Of a DNA stretch of 64,000 nucleotides, positions 6,331 through 14,554 are shown piece after piece. The notes beneath the pieces were generated by a model. That model saw only the letters and a program-made list of their open reading frames with translations. It was not told the origin of the DNA and ran no database searches. Every line of letters starts with the position of its first letter. Position 1 is the stretch's first letter. A program made the translations under genes and the position numbers. The stretch is from Zhongshania aliphaticivorans (lineage in GTDB: Bacteria > Pseudomonadota > Gammaproteobacteria > Pseudomonadales > Spongiibacteraceae): the NCBI RefSeq assembly GCF_001586255.1, contig NZ_CP014544.1:1085501-1149500 (forward strand), read 5' to 3'.

Positions 6331-7863
6331 CTATACGAGGGACACATTCCAGGGTAGCAATGCCTGCAATTCGTCATCACTGGATATGCTTGGCAGTCTT
6401 GCAAACACCTCACGCAAATACGCGTAAGGTTCAAGGCCATTCGCTTTCGCGGTTTCGATCAAGCTATAAATAGCGGCGCTGGCGTGGGCACCTCTGGGCG
6501 TCGCGCTGAACAGCCAATTTTTGCGGCCAATAACGAAGGGGCGGATGGCGTTCTCCGCAAGGTTATTGTCGATGTTGACGTCGCCGTCTTCTGTGTAGGC
6601 TACGAGCTTTTCCCAGTTCTTATTGAGATAACCCAGCGCCGTACCGAGTAGGCCTTTGGGCAAGGTGCTGTGTAGTGTTTTGTCCAGCCACTCCCTAAGG
6701 GCGCTGAAGATCGGAACACTTTTCTCTTGGCGTAGCTGGCGGCGAGTTTCGCTGCTCGCGTCTTTCGCCTGCTTTTCGATGGCGTACAGCTTGGCAATAT
6801 AACTGATCGCCACATCGGCTTTGCCGATGCGGGTAGTCTTTTTGTCTTTAGATGTCCCTGCCTTTTGAGCATCAACGAATTTACGGCGTGCGTGTGCCCA
6901 GCACCCCACATGGCTAATGTCGTCTTTGCGTCCAACGGCATGGTAGCCCGCATAGTCATCGGTTTGCAGGTAACCACTAAAGTCCTTTAGTAATTTTTCC
7001 GCCACGCTGCCAGCGCGGCTCGGCGCATAATCATATAACACGATGGAGTGATCGGGGGCGCCACTGCGCCTGACCCACATATACGATTGGCTACTTGCGG
7101 GCCTGTCCGGTTCGTTTAGCACCTGAAGCGGCGTTTCGTCGCACTGGATGATTTTGCCGCTGCGAAGTTCGCTATCAAGCTGGGCGATAAGTGGCGCGAT
7201 CAATTCACCGCTGCGCATCATCCAATTGGCGAGGGTGTTGCGGGGGATATCAATCTCCATCCGTTTGAAGATGGCTTCTTGGCGGTGCAGTGGCAGCGCA
7301 TCATGGTATTTCGCGGTAGCGATATACGCCAGTAGGCCTGCACTCGCATTGCTTTTTGGAATGGGCTGCGCCGGTAATGCGGCGGTACGTACCGTCGATT
7401 CACACGCTTTGCAGGCGTATTTCAGGCGGGCGTGTACTAAGACGTGGACGGTTGCAGGAATGATATCCAGCTGCTCGCTGGTGTCTTCGCCAATATGCGT
7501 TAACGCACAACCGCATTCACAGACTTTGTCGGCATCAGCCAGATCATGTTCGATACGAACGTGCGGCAAGTCAGCGGGTAACGATTTACGACCACGGGAT
7601 TTGCGACGCTCATACTGGATTGTTTCGGTTTCGGCGTCATCCGTGTTTTCGTCAAGGTCGTCTTCGGGAACAGGCTCAGCGGCTTCGGCTTCATTAAACA
7701 GCTCGGCCTGCCCATCCGACTTCTCGCTGCTGGCCGCAAAGCGTTTATGCCTGAGTAAACGCACTTGTGCTTCGAGTAACGAGATGCGTTTATCCTTCTC
7801 CAAAAGCAAAGCTTTGAGGCTGTGGATATCGTCAGAAGAAGGGGTTGATGGTCGCGTCGTCAT
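6331..7863 (-). CDS. tnpC: IS66 transposase TnpC (DDE)
   Basis: This 510-residue transposase has an N-terminal leucine-rich coiled coil (SLKALLLEKDKRISLLEAQVRLL, about residues 14-36). A zinc-binding region with CECGC and ACKAC (about 115-160) follows. The DDE catalytic core shows DETPLQVL, TDDYAGYH and the Glu in NNLAENAIRPFVIGRKNWLF near the C terminus. It is the last gene of the element, 24 bp after tnpB. There is no frameshift or stop, so it appears functional. Confidence 0.95.
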   Translation of the reverse strand: MTTRPSTPSSDDIHSLKALLLEKDKRISLLEAQVRLLRHKRFAASSEKSDGQAELFNEAEAAEPVPEDDLDENTDDAETETIQYERRKSRGRKSLPADLPHVRIEHDLADADKVCECGCALTHIGEDTSEQLDIIPATVHVLVHARLKYACKACESTVRTAALPAQPIPKSNASAGLLAYIATAKYHDALPLHRQEAIFKRMEIDIPRNTLANWMMRSGELIAPLIAQLDSELRSGKIIQCDETPLQVLNEPDRPASSQSYMWVRRSGAPDHSIVLYDYAPSRAGSVAEKLLKDFSGYLQTDDYAGYHAVGRKDDISHVGCWAHARRKFVDAQKAGTSKDKKTTRIGKADVAISYIAKLYAIEKQAKDASSETRRQLRQEKSVPIFSALREWLDKTLHSTLPKGLLGTALGYLNKNWEKLVAYTEDGDVNIDNNLAENAIRPFVIGRKNWLFSATPRGAHASAAIYSLIETAKANGLEPYAYLREVFARLPSISSDDELQALLPWNVSLV

Positions 7864-7887
7864 GACGCGTATTATACCAAAAGACCG

Positions 7888-8244
7888 TTAGCTAACCGAG
7901 TCAAAATACAAGGTTTCATGCGGTTTATTGCGCCAAATATCCAAGCCATCGAGCAAGAGGTTTAAGTCGCGGCCATCGCGTAATTCATAGCCTGACTCGC
8001 ACTGGCGAGGCCATTTAAAGCGCTGCTTTTCTAGGCGCTTATACCAGACCACAAAACCATTTCGCTCCCAATACAGGAGTTTGATTTTATCTCGGCCACG
8101 ATTGCAAAACACAAACAAGACTTCCATCATCGGCGAGAGCGCCAGCTCGTTTTCAACCAGCGCGGCCAAGCCATTGATGGACTTGCGCATATCTACCGGG
8201 GCCATGTACAAATAGACCTCAATATTGGATGTCGGCCGCAGCAT
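7888..8244 (-). CDS. tnpB: IS66 accessory protein TnpB
   Basis: This 118-residue IS66 Orf2 protein contains the family signature VDMRKSINGLAALVE and the C-terminal FVFCNRGRDKIKLLYWERNGFVVWYKRLE. The open frame continues upstream to 8424. The ATG at 8244 overlaps the tnpA stop as TGATG, which indicates translational coupling and marks the real start. TnpB is required with TnpA for efficient IS66 transposition. Its mechanism is unknown. Confidence 0.93.
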   Translation of the reverse strand: MLRPTSNIEVYLYMAPVDMRKSINGLAALVENELALSPMMEVLFVFCNRGRDKIKLLYWERNGFVVWYKRLEKQRFKWPRQCESGYELRDGRDLNLLLDGLDIWRNKPHETLYFDSVS

Positions 8245-8543
8245 CAGTTCGATTCCCGAAGGAGTTGCAGCACGGCGGGCAACACGACAGGCAAATCGCT
8301 GGCGGATAATTCCAATCGAACGCCGAGCGGTAAATTCATTATCATACGAGATGAGGCTGGCATGCCGCCCAGTTTTAATAATTTTGCTGAGGGCGCTTTT
8401 GCGGGGCTCAATCGATTGCGCCAATACGCGAAGTTATGAAATTTGATCTCATGCTGCTTGCAATACGCGGCTTGGGATAGTCCGCTGCCTTGCCAGGCGG
8501 TGACATGGTCTTGCCAGAATTGGGCTTTGTTGATGGTGGTCAT
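8244..8543 (-). CDS. tnpA: IS66 accessory protein TnpA
   Basis: This 99-residue IS66 Orf1 protein has a predicted helix-turn-helix near the N terminus (FWQDHVTAWQGSGLSQAAYC, then KFHNFAYWRNRL). It is the first gene of the element, starting 77 bp inside the terminal repeat. A GAGGAGC-like ribosome site lies just upstream on the minus strand (plus-strand GAGCTCCTC at about 8547-8555). Confidence 0.9.
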   Translation of the reverse strand: MTTINKAQFWQDHVTAWQGSGLSQAAYCKQHEIKFHNFAYWRNRLSPAKAPSAKLLKLGGMPASSRMIMNLPLGVRLELSASDLPVVLPAVLQLLRESN

Positions 8544-8899
8544 GAATAGCTCCTCAGTTAAAAATTGAAGAGTAAAGCCGTAGTGGGAAGATTATTAGAT
8601 GTGGTTTATTGAGCGCTTACAGTACAAGTCTTATTCGTTGAATTTCATTACAAAGCTCATGGTGGCAAGAATCGGTATGCTGTTTGGTAGATGAGGCATG
8701 AAATCGCGTATCACAAGTTAGTGAACTTCGCGCCTGCGGCGCCGGACGCCTTCGACTGCGCTTCGCTCCGTTACAGCCCTCGGTTATCGAGGCGTTATAT
8801 TTGTAGAAAAGCCATCTAGATAAGGGCTTTGCTAATATTGGCCAAAGCACACGTAATCAGCTGCCATATTCCTCTATTCGATCTGTTAAAGCCGGTATT
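8544..8899. other. Gene-free stretch: IS66 end, cassette remnant, mtnC downstream region
   Basis: The first 77 bp are the right terminal region of the IS66 element. From 8621 to about 8709 no gene or repeat is recognisable. The probable attC follows to 8800. From 8801 to 8899 I see no gene. A short inverted repeat, TTATCGG-agcg-CCGATAA (8900-8917), overlaps the end of mtnC but has no U-tract on the mtnC strand. Confidence 0.5.
8710..8800 (+). other. Probable degenerate attC ending the integron array
   Basis: A GC-rich imperfect palindrome runs from about 8710 to the core-like GTTATAT at 8794-8800. CGCC and GGCG arms, AAC and GTT ends, and a central GACTGCGCTTCGCTCCG resembling the centre of the cassette 1 attC are visible. 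The inverse core (TAGTGAAC) is off consensus. If correct, the IS66 element lies inside a sixth cassette of which only 6291-6307 and 8621-8794 remain, with no recognisable gene. A mobile array would then end at 8794. Confidence 0.5.
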
Positions 8900-9592
8900 T
8901 TATCGGAGCGCCGATAATTCAATATCAGCAAAGCTGCGAACGCAGCGATGGTGGGGGTGGTACTCCATTTCGGCCGCGTCTCTTTGTAGCCACGCAGTGT
9001 GCATACCGACTTCCGCTGCGGCGTCTAGCTCTTCAACTATATCGGATAAAAACAGAATTTCACTGGCTGGTTTGCCAATCGCTTTTTGAATTTTTTGGTA
9101 GGACTCGGCTTCGCGCTTGGCGCCGGTAACGGTGTCGAAATAGCCTTTAAACAAGCCGCTTAAATCGCCGCCTTCGTTAAATTCAAAAAACAGTTTTTGC
9201 GCGTAAACCGAGCCTGAGGAATAAACATAAAGACCCAGGCCTTGCTGATGCCAAGCTTTTAGGGAGTCTAATGCGTCCGCGTAAATATGGGCTTGGTAAT
9301 CGCCGTTGCGGTAGCCGTGTTCCCAGACTAAGCCCTGCAAGCTTTTAAGCGGTGTGACTTTTTTGTCGTCGCTAATCCAGTGCAAAAGTTGGGCGATGAG
9401 GGCCTCAATATCATCGGCGGCAATGCCCGCTAATGCGGCAACGTCTTGTAATGCGCTACTTACTTCAGGTTTAGTGTGATTGCCGCGAACAAACTCAGGC
9501 AAATTCTTTGCCGCATAAGGGAAGAGCACTTCATGCACAAAATGAATTGAGCTGGTGGTGCCTTCAATGTCGGTAAGAATGGTGTTGACCAC
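8900..9592 (-). CDS. mtnC: Enolase-phosphatase E1 (MtnC), methionine salvage
   Basis: This HAD-superfamily enzyme (230 aa) enolises and dephosphorylates 2,3-diketo-5-methylthiopentyl-1-phosphate to the acireductone. HAD motif I is TDIEGTTSS with Asp8 and Glu10, in which Glu replaces the usual second Asp. This is characteristic of E1. Motif II is YSSGS at about residue 120, and motif III includes the KREAESYQ lysine. The late motif FLSDIVEELDAAAEVGM binds Mg. It is the last gene of mtnABDC, 18 bp after mtnD. Confidence 0.95.
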   Translation of the reverse strand: MVNTILTDIEGTTSSIHFVHEVLFPYAAKNLPEFVRGNHTKPEVSSALQDVAALAGIAADDIEALIAQLLHWISDDKKVTPLKSLQGLVWEHGYRNGDYQAHIYADALDSLKAWHQQGLGLYVYSSGSVYAQKLFFEFNEGGDLSGLFKGYFDTVTGAKREAESYQKIQKAIGKPASEILFLSDIVEELDAAAEVGMHTAWLQRDAAEMEYHPHHRCVRSFADIELSALR

Positions 9593-9610
9593 AGTCTATT
9601 CCCTTGGCTT

Positions 9611-10162
9611 TTAGTTTGTTGCGGCAATGCGTGAGTAGGCGTCGGCGATTTTGCTGCCGGTGTAATTCGCCACCCAGCCATCGGGGTTGTTAAAAAAGCG
9701 AATGGCGACTAAGTCCGGCTCCGGGCCAAGATCAAACCAGTGCTTGGTGTTGGCGGGTACGCTTAGTAAATCGCCTTTTTCGCAGAGTATCTCAAATACT
9801 TTGTCGCCAATATGCAGGGCAAACAGACCTTGGCCCTCAACAAAAAAGCGCACTTCATCTTCGCTGTGGGTATGCTCGTCTAAAAACTTTTGGCGAAGGG
9901 CGTCTTTTTGGGGATTGTCACTGGCGATGCTGATCACGTCTACGGTTTGGTAGCCTTGTTCGCGTATCAAGCGTTCCACATCATCAGCATAAGCGGCTAA
10001 GACGGTGTCTTGGCTATCGCCAGCGCGAGTATCGTCACGGGTTTGCCATTGCTCAAAGCGAACGCCCTCGGCGCCGAGTAAGCGGCTAATCTCACTTGGC
10101 TCAGTGCTGTGCACCAACGACTGGTTGCTGTCGGAATCGGCAAAAATAGTCAGTGTACTCAT
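9611..10162 (-). CDS. mtnD: Acireductone dioxygenase (MtnD)
   Basis: This cupin-fold metalloenzyme (183 aa) oxidises the acireductone to the keto acid of methionine and formate (Fe form). The metal ligands are visible in HTHSEDEVRFF (His, His, Glu) and the later His in TKHWFDLG. A shorter frame on the opposite strand is only a shadow. It sits 8 bp downstream of mtnB and 18 bp upstream of mtnC, so the genes are surely cotranscribed. Confidence 0.95.
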   Translation of the reverse strand: MSTLTIFADSDSNQSLVHSTEPSEISRLLGAEGVRFEQWQTRDDTRAGDSQDTVLAAYADDVERLIREQGYQTVDVISIASDNPQKDALRQKFLDEHTHSEDEVRFFVEGQGLFALHIGDKVFEILCEKGDLLSVPANTKHWFDLGPEPDLVAIRFFNNPDGWVANYTGSKIADAYSRIAATN

Positions 10163-10170
10163 GGTGGCTC

Positions 10171-10794
10171 CTAGCGGCTAAGGCGCATTCTTTCGAGTTC
10201 GCAGTGTAAAAGAAAATCGACGGCTTCTAAATTGCGCATACAGGCGTCTAAATCTTTGCCCCAGCAATACACGCCGTGGCCGCGAATTAAATAGGCGGGG
10301 CAGAGGGGGTGCTCGGCTAGGTATTGATCGGCCTCTACCGCAAGGGCGTCGATATCTTGGGTATTGGCAAAAATGGGGATGCTCACGCGGGTGGCGTGGG
10401 TGTCGACGCCATCAAAGGCTTTGAGTAGCTCGTAATTTTCTAACACCAGTTCAGGGCTGTTTGCCAGTGCCATGGACAAAACCGTGGCTGCTGGGGAGTG
10501 GCAGTGCAGTACTGCGCCTATGTGGGCGAAGCGGGCATACAGCTGGGTGTGCAGGGCGGTTTCTGCCGAGGGTTTGCCGCTGCTGATCGGCTTGGCACGG
10601 AGGTCAACGGCAATGAAATCGCTGGGGCTAAGGCGGCCCTTGTGATTGCCGGATGCAGTGACAATGGCCGACTCGGCATTGAGGCGACAAGAGAAGTTAC
10701 CACTGGTGGCGGGCACCCAGCCCCGGCGGTAAAGCTCGTCACCAGCGGCGGCCAGGGCAACGGCCTGCTGGTAGAAGTATTTGCTGTCGATCAT
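10171..10794 (-). CDS. mtnB: Methylthioribulose-1-phosphate dehydratase (MtnB)
   Basis: This class II aldolase-fold zinc enzyme (207 aa) dehydrates methylthioribulose-1-phosphate. ATSGNFSCRL binds phosphate, HCHSPAATV provides the zinc histidines, and RGHGVYCWG provides the third. Its length is that of bacterial MtnB. It lies between mtnA (18 bp upstream) and mtnD (8 bp downstream). Confidence 0.94.
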   Translation of the reverse strand: MIDSKYFYQQAVALAAAGDELYRRGWVPATSGNFSCRLNAESAIVTASGNHKGRLSPSDFIAVDLRAKPISSGKPSAETALHTQLYARFAHIGAVLHCHSPAATVLSMALANSPELVLENYELLKAFDGVDTHATRVSIPIFANTQDIDALAVEADQYLAEHPLCPAYLIRGHGVYCWGKDLDACMRNLEAVDFLLHCELERMRLSR

Positions 10795-10812
10795 GGCGGC
10801 TTCTCTTCCTTT

Positions 10813-11865
10813 TTAGCTGTCAGCGGCGGCGCGCAAGTGGGCGAGGACCTTGTCACGGTTGGGGGCATGAATAATGCCGTGTTCGGTAACAATGGCGTCG
10901 ATTAAGGCGGCGGGTGTTACGTCAAAAGCCGGGTTGGCAATATTGATATTTTCTGGTGCAATCCGCTGGCCAAAGCTGTGGCTGATTTCTTCGCCGGGGC
11001 GCTGTTCAATGGGGATTTGCTCACCGTCGATATTGGCGTCAAAGGTACTGGTCGGCGCGGCAACCATGACTTTTACACCGTGGTATTTGGCGATAATAGC
11101 GAGGTTATAGGTGCCGATTTTATTCGCGGCATCGCCATTGGCGGCAACGCGGTCGGCGCCCACAATAATCCAGCTGGGCTTTTGTTCCCGCATAAGGTGC
11201 GCCGCGGCGCCCTCAATGGCCAAGGTCACTGGAATACCGTCTTGCATTAGTTCCCAGCTGGTAAGCCTTGCGCCCTGCAGCCATGGCCGGGTTTCTCCGG
11301 CAATCACGCCGCGAATATTGCCGTCGCGGTAGGCGGAGCGAATAACCCCCAGTGCTGTACCGTAGCCCCCGGTGGCCAAGGCACCGGCGTTGCAGTGGGT
11401 GTACACCACGCTGTTGGCGGGAATCAGGCTGGCGCCAAAATCGCCTATGCGCTGGTTGAGCTTAATGTCTTCGGCGTGAATGTTTTCTGCCAGCGCGGTG
11501 AGTGCGCCCAGTACATTGCCACCATTGCCTTGTTCTTCTATTACGCGGTCGCAGCGCTCCAGTGCCCAAAATAAATTAACGGCGGTGGGGCGGGAATTAG
11601 CCAAGGCGCTGCGCGCCGCGCTAAGTGCCTGACACCACGCGGCGACGCTGGCGGGCGTAGATGTGAGTTGCTGCGCAGCCAGTACCATGCCGTAGGCTGC
11701 GGTGATGCCAATTGCGGGTGCGCCGCGCACCACCATATTACGAATGGCCTCAGCCACCGCAAAGGGCTCGCTGTAGCTTAGGTACTCAATTTGAGCGGGA
11801 AGTATGCGTTGGTCAAGCAATTGCAATTGCTGTGTTGACCATTTAATGGCGCTGGGGCTAGTCAC
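10813..11865 (-). CDS. mtnA: Methylthioribose-1-phosphate isomerase (MtnA)
   Basis: This 350-aa aldose-ketose isomerase is the first gene of the salvage operon. The family signatures RGAPAIGITAAYG, HCNAGALATGGYGTALG (catalytic Cys) and GADRVAANGDAANKIGTYNLA (catalytic Asp) are present. Together the four genes convert methylthioribose-1-phosphate to 2-keto-4-methylthiobutyrate. The upstream kinase or phosphorylase and the final aminotransferase are not in this window. Confidence 0.95.
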   Translation of the reverse strand: MTSPSAIKWSTQQLQLLDQRILPAQIEYLSYSEPFAVAEAIRNMVVRGAPAIGITAAYGMVLAAQQLTSTPASVAAWCQALSAARSALANSRPTAVNLFWALERCDRVIEEQGNGGNVLGALTALAENIHAEDIKLNQRIGDFGASLIPANSVVYTHCNAGALATGGYGTALGVIRSAYRDGNIRGVIAGETRPWLQGARLTSWELMQDGIPVTLAIEGAAAHLMREQKPSWIIVGADRVAANGDAANKIGTYNLAIIAKYHGVKVMVAAPTSTFDANIDGEQIPIEQRPGEEISHSFGQRIAPENINIANPAFDVTPAALIDAIVTEHGIIHAPNRDKVLAHLRAAADS

Positions 11866-11972
11866 TGGCGGCCTCCGTTTTTACAGGGCGGCAATTATAA
11901 GCTTGCTCCTAGGTGTTTGGCCATGCGGATGTCAGAATGGTGTTTTGATAGCTGTTTTTAGCGGAGTTGTGA

Positions 11973-12431
11973 ATGGGCGAATATGGAGTGTGGCTGGTCG
12001 CCGCTACCTTAATAATTGTGGTGCTAATGGTGATTGCTGGGCGCTTGCTGTGGCAATTACGTGAACAGCGTCGGCGCGAACAGGCTGAGCGCTCGGGCTT
12101 TCAAAATGAGTTGGAGGTGCAGGGCGTGGCGGCACGAGAAGGGATTTCGATCCTTACGCGCAGCTATTTGGCTGGGCAGTTGGGCGCAAGTGAGTGCGCG
12201 CTGCGGGTGGCGGTGTTGGCCGAGACGGCGGCGGTGGATTCGGCCTATAGCGCCGATATTGCGGTATTTAGCGATATGGCGGCTAGCTTGGCGCATATTC
12301 CAACCCATGCAGATTGGAAGGCCTTAAGTGCTGAAGAACGCGCTAGCTACAGCGCTGAAATGGGACTGCTGGAAGCCCGTTATCTCGATAGTCTTCAGCG
12401 CGCTGCCGAGCATTTGAGCAAGATTACTTGA
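11973..12431 (+). CDS. DUF2489 membrane-anchored protein
   Basis: This 152-residue protein has one N-terminal membrane helix (about residues 7-30, VWLVAATLIIVVLMVIAGRLL), a basic coiled linker (REQRRREQAE), and a soluble helical domain. The domain has the features of DUF2489: AREGISILTRSYLAGQLGASECALRV and the ending EARYLDSLQRAAEHLSKI. The domain's function is unknown. It is divergent from mtnA. Its stop overlaps the end of the converging TetR gene by 8 bp. Confidence 0.75.
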   Translation: MGEYGVWLVAATLIIVVLMVIAGRLLWQLREQRRREQAERSGFQNELEVQGVAAREGISILTRSYLAGQLGASECALRVAVLAETAAVDSAYSADIAVFSDMAASLAHIPTHADWKALSAEERASYSAEMGLLEARYLDSLQRAAEHLSKIT

Positions 12432-13029
12432 GGATGTTTTGATGCTGCATCAGGTGATTTAAGCCACTAACCATATTCTGCTGGAATTTTAATTGTGCTT
12501 CGAGCTGCTCAGGTTGTAGGGGGTCAACGCCAAAAATAGAGTGGTGTAGCGGCGCCAGGGTGACGTAACCCAAAATCATGCAGTGGAAGGCCATGGCGGT
12601 GGGGACGTTGATCCAGTCTTTGTCGGGGTTTTTGGCTGGGTCGCTAATTGACGAGAAAAATTTGCGGTACCAGCGGTCACTCAGTAAGTCTAGCGTTTCG
12701 TCGCGGGCGAGGGTGGCGTGCTGGACGATACGCGCGGTATTAGGGGTTGTGGCCAACAGCGATAGCACTTGATAGATTTGCTGGCTGGTGTCAGCAAAAT
12801 CGGCATCGGCGGCCATGCCTCTTGTCGCCTCTGCCAAGGGGGTGAAAAGCCGGTGGCAAACCTGCTCGTAAATCGCAAATTTATTGCTGAAATGTTTATA
12901 AATACCTGGGCTGCTAATGCCAACTTGAGCGGCAATCTCGCTTACTGATGTCGCAGCAAAGCCCTGTTGGGCAAACAGGCCTTCGGCAACATCGAGTATG
13001 CGTTCCTTGGTATTGCGGCGGGTAGCCAT
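12424..13029 (-). CDS. TetR/AcrR-family transcriptional regulator
   Basis: This 201-residue repressor-type protein has the TetR DNA-binding domain at residues 1-55: TKERILDVAEGLFAQQGFAATSVSEIAAQVGISSPGIYKHFSNKFAIYE. The C-terminal ligand domain is not diagnostic. It lies 39 bp downstream of the GIDE/EF-hand gene on the same strand and could be cotranscribed with it. The target is unknown. The nearby P450 gene is a candidate by proximity only. Confidence 0.9.
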   Translation of the reverse strand: MATRRNTKERILDVAEGLFAQQGFAATSVSEIAAQVGISSPGIYKHFSNKFAIYEQVCHRLFTPLAEATRGMAADADFADTSQQIYQVLSLLATTPNTARIVQHATLARDETLDLLSDRWYRKFFSSISDPAKNPDKDWINVPTAMAFHCMILGYVTLAPLHHSIFGVDPLQPEQLEAQLKFQQNMVSGLNHLMQHQNILK

Positions 13030-13068
13030 TGTCTAATCCTTCTTCTTCAATTTTATCGGTATCGCTTA

Positions 13069-13941
13069 TTACTGGGCAATTAACCACATAAACGCGACTG
13101 CGCTGCCTAAGCTGGCAACGAGCAAGAAAAAAGCCTGCCAGCGGAAGCGTTTACTCAGCGAATCGGGTTCTGAGCTAGCAATCATATAGGGTTGTCGGCG
13201 ACTGGGCGAGTAGCTGATGGTATGTACCGGGGCCGGAGGCGTTTGATTGCGGTATTGGCGCTGCGCTTTGCGCAGGGCTTCGGCGCGTACTAAGTCCCAT
13301 TCTTGTAGGTCTATTTCACCATCGCCGTTGCGGTCAAAACGGGCGACGAGCTGGTCGTAATCCCGTTTCCAATCATTGAGTATCGTTGCCATCGCTTTTT
13401 CTTGTAGCTCACTGGCGCTGGGCGGGTGCCGAGTTTGAAATTGGCCAATGATATAGAGTAAATCGTCAGCGCAGAGTATTTCTTCAGTATAACGATAGCG
13501 ACTGCCAAATAGGCTGTGCTTACTCAACGTGCTATTGGGATGGCGTTCACTGCCCTTCCATACCTTTTTGCGCAGGGTGCTCACCTCGGCGCGATCGGGG
13601 TAAACAATACAGTCGCCGGTACCGTCATTGAGTATAAATGGCTGCTCGCTGGTTTTGCGTTCGACACTGCGCCAATGGCTATTTTTGCCTGAGGATTCGT
13701 AGCGCTCAATATTGTAGCGGTACCACAGGCAGGGCGTTTGGCTTAAGCCACTGAGTAGCAATTCTGAGGTACCGGCTTTGGCAAAGCCGATGAGCTCAAC
13801 ATAACCCTGGTGCGCAGAGCGAATTTTAGAGGTTGGGGTATCTTCAATGATGCGGGCGGAGTGCAGGCGGCTGAGGCTGCCATAGGCGCAGCCTAGGGCA
13901 ATGGCGGCGCTGATTCCTAGGCTGAGATAATCCGCCGACAT
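13069..13941 (-). CDS. GIDE-domain membrane protein with an EF-hand
   Basis: This 290-residue protein has an N-terminal membrane helix (about residues 6-23), then a domain resembling GIDE/BAM of the eukaryotic MULAN ligase: GYVELIGFAK, then TPCLWYRYNIERYE and DGTGDCIVYPDRAEV. A canonical EF-hand loop at 203-214 carries Asp203, Asn205, Asp207, Glu209 and Glu214. A second membrane helix lies at 270-288. There is no RING domain, so ligase activity is not implied. The start is 1 bp after the lemA stop, and LemA-GIDE pairs recur in bacteria. The EF-hand suggests calcium sensing at the membrane (inference). Confidence 0.8.
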   Translation of the reverse strand: MSADYLSLGISAAIALGCAYGSLSRLHSARIIEDTPTSKIRSAHQGYVELIGFAKAGTSELLLSGLSQTPCLWYRYNIERYESSGKNSHWRSVERKTSEQPFILNDGTGDCIVYPDRAEVSTLRKKVWKGSERHPNSTLSKHSLFGSRYRYTEEILCADDLLYIIGQFQTRHPPSASELQEKAMATILNDWKRDYDQLVARFDRNGDGEIDLQEWDLVRAEALRKAQRQYRNQTPPAPVHTISYSPSRRQPYMIASSEPDSLSKRFRWQAFFLLVASLGSAVAFMWLIAQ

Positions 13942-13942
13942 A

Positions 13943-14515
13943 TTAATTAAACAAAGATTTTATATCGACGTCCTGTACTTCACTTTTGGCAAACTTCAGC
14001 AGATCGAAGGCGTGAAAGCGAAACCAGCGGGCGATGATGACGTCGGGAAATTGTTCAATACGAACATTGTTGTTGTTCACCGCTTCGTTATAGACCTCAC
14101 GCCGATCGGCAATGGCATTTTCTAATTCTGAAATGCGATTTTGCAAGGCGGCAAAACTGCTGTCGGCTTTTAGCTCGGGGTAGTTTTCAGCCAGTGCAAA
14201 TAGTTGGCCGGTTGAAGCGCGCAAGTTTGTTTCAGCTTGCCCCAGGGCAATTATGTCGTGGTTGGACTGGGCAACAGACACCTGCTGGCGGGCGGTAATG
14301 ACCTTGCTGAGGGTTTCTTGCTCGTGCTTCATATACTGTTTGCAGGTTTCGATGAGCTTGGGGAGCTCGTCGTGGCGCTGCTTGAGCAGTACGTCAATAT
14401 TGGCAAGGTGCTTGCTCACGGCGTGTTTTAAACTGACCAGGCCGTTATAGAGCATGACCAAATAAAAAATACTAAATAGGACGACAGCGAGGCTGATAAT
14501 AAGACCGATTTCCAT
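13943..14515 (-). CDS. lemA: LemA family protein
   Basis: This 190-residue protein has an N-terminal membrane helix (about residues 4-25, LIISLAVVLFSIFYLVMLYNGLVSL) and a four-helix bundle. It carries the LemA features LANIDVLLKQRHDELPKLIETCKQYMKHEQETL, ENYPELKAD near residue 112, and AVNNNNVRIEQFPDVIIA. Most of the protein should lie outside the inner membrane. Its molecular role is unclear. It is the first gene of a tight pair with the GIDE/EF-hand protein. Confidence 0.93.
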   Translation of the reverse strand: MEIGLIISLAVVLFSIFYLVMLYNGLVSLKHAVSKHLANIDVLLKQRHDELPKLIETCKQYMKHEQETLSKVITARQQVSVAQSNHDIIALGQAETNLRASTGQLFALAENYPELKADSSFAALQNRISELENAIADRREVYNEAVNNNNVRIEQFPDVIIARWFRFHAFDLLKFAKSEVQDVDIKSLFN

Positions 14516-14554
14516 GTCCTTGTTCCTTTGTTGATAAATATAAGTTTGGGAGCC

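Larger units (their letters stand above)
6308..8620 (-). mobile_element. IS66-family insertion sequence, complete
   Basis: This 2313-bp element carries the three-gene IS66 set tnpA-tnpB-tnpC, all on the minus strand. The terminal inverted repeats start GTAAGCGCTCAAT on both ends (6308-6320 and, inverted, 8608-8620). They agree at 19 of the first 20 positions. GTAAG is the usual IS66 terminus. IS66 normally makes an 8-bp target duplication, but the flanks TTAGCTAG (6300-6307) and AGTACAAG (8621-8628) do not match. Either a neighbouring deletion or recombination between copies has removed it. All three genes look intact. Confidence 0.92.

Noticed and set aside
7148-7891. 247-residue plus-strand ORF across the IS66 tnpC gene
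   Set aside because: It is the antisense shadow of the well-supported tnpC; composition and lack of domains argue against it.
8900-8917. Terminator after mtnC
   Set aside because: A 7-bp stem overlaps the stop codon, but no T-tract follows on the mtnC strand.
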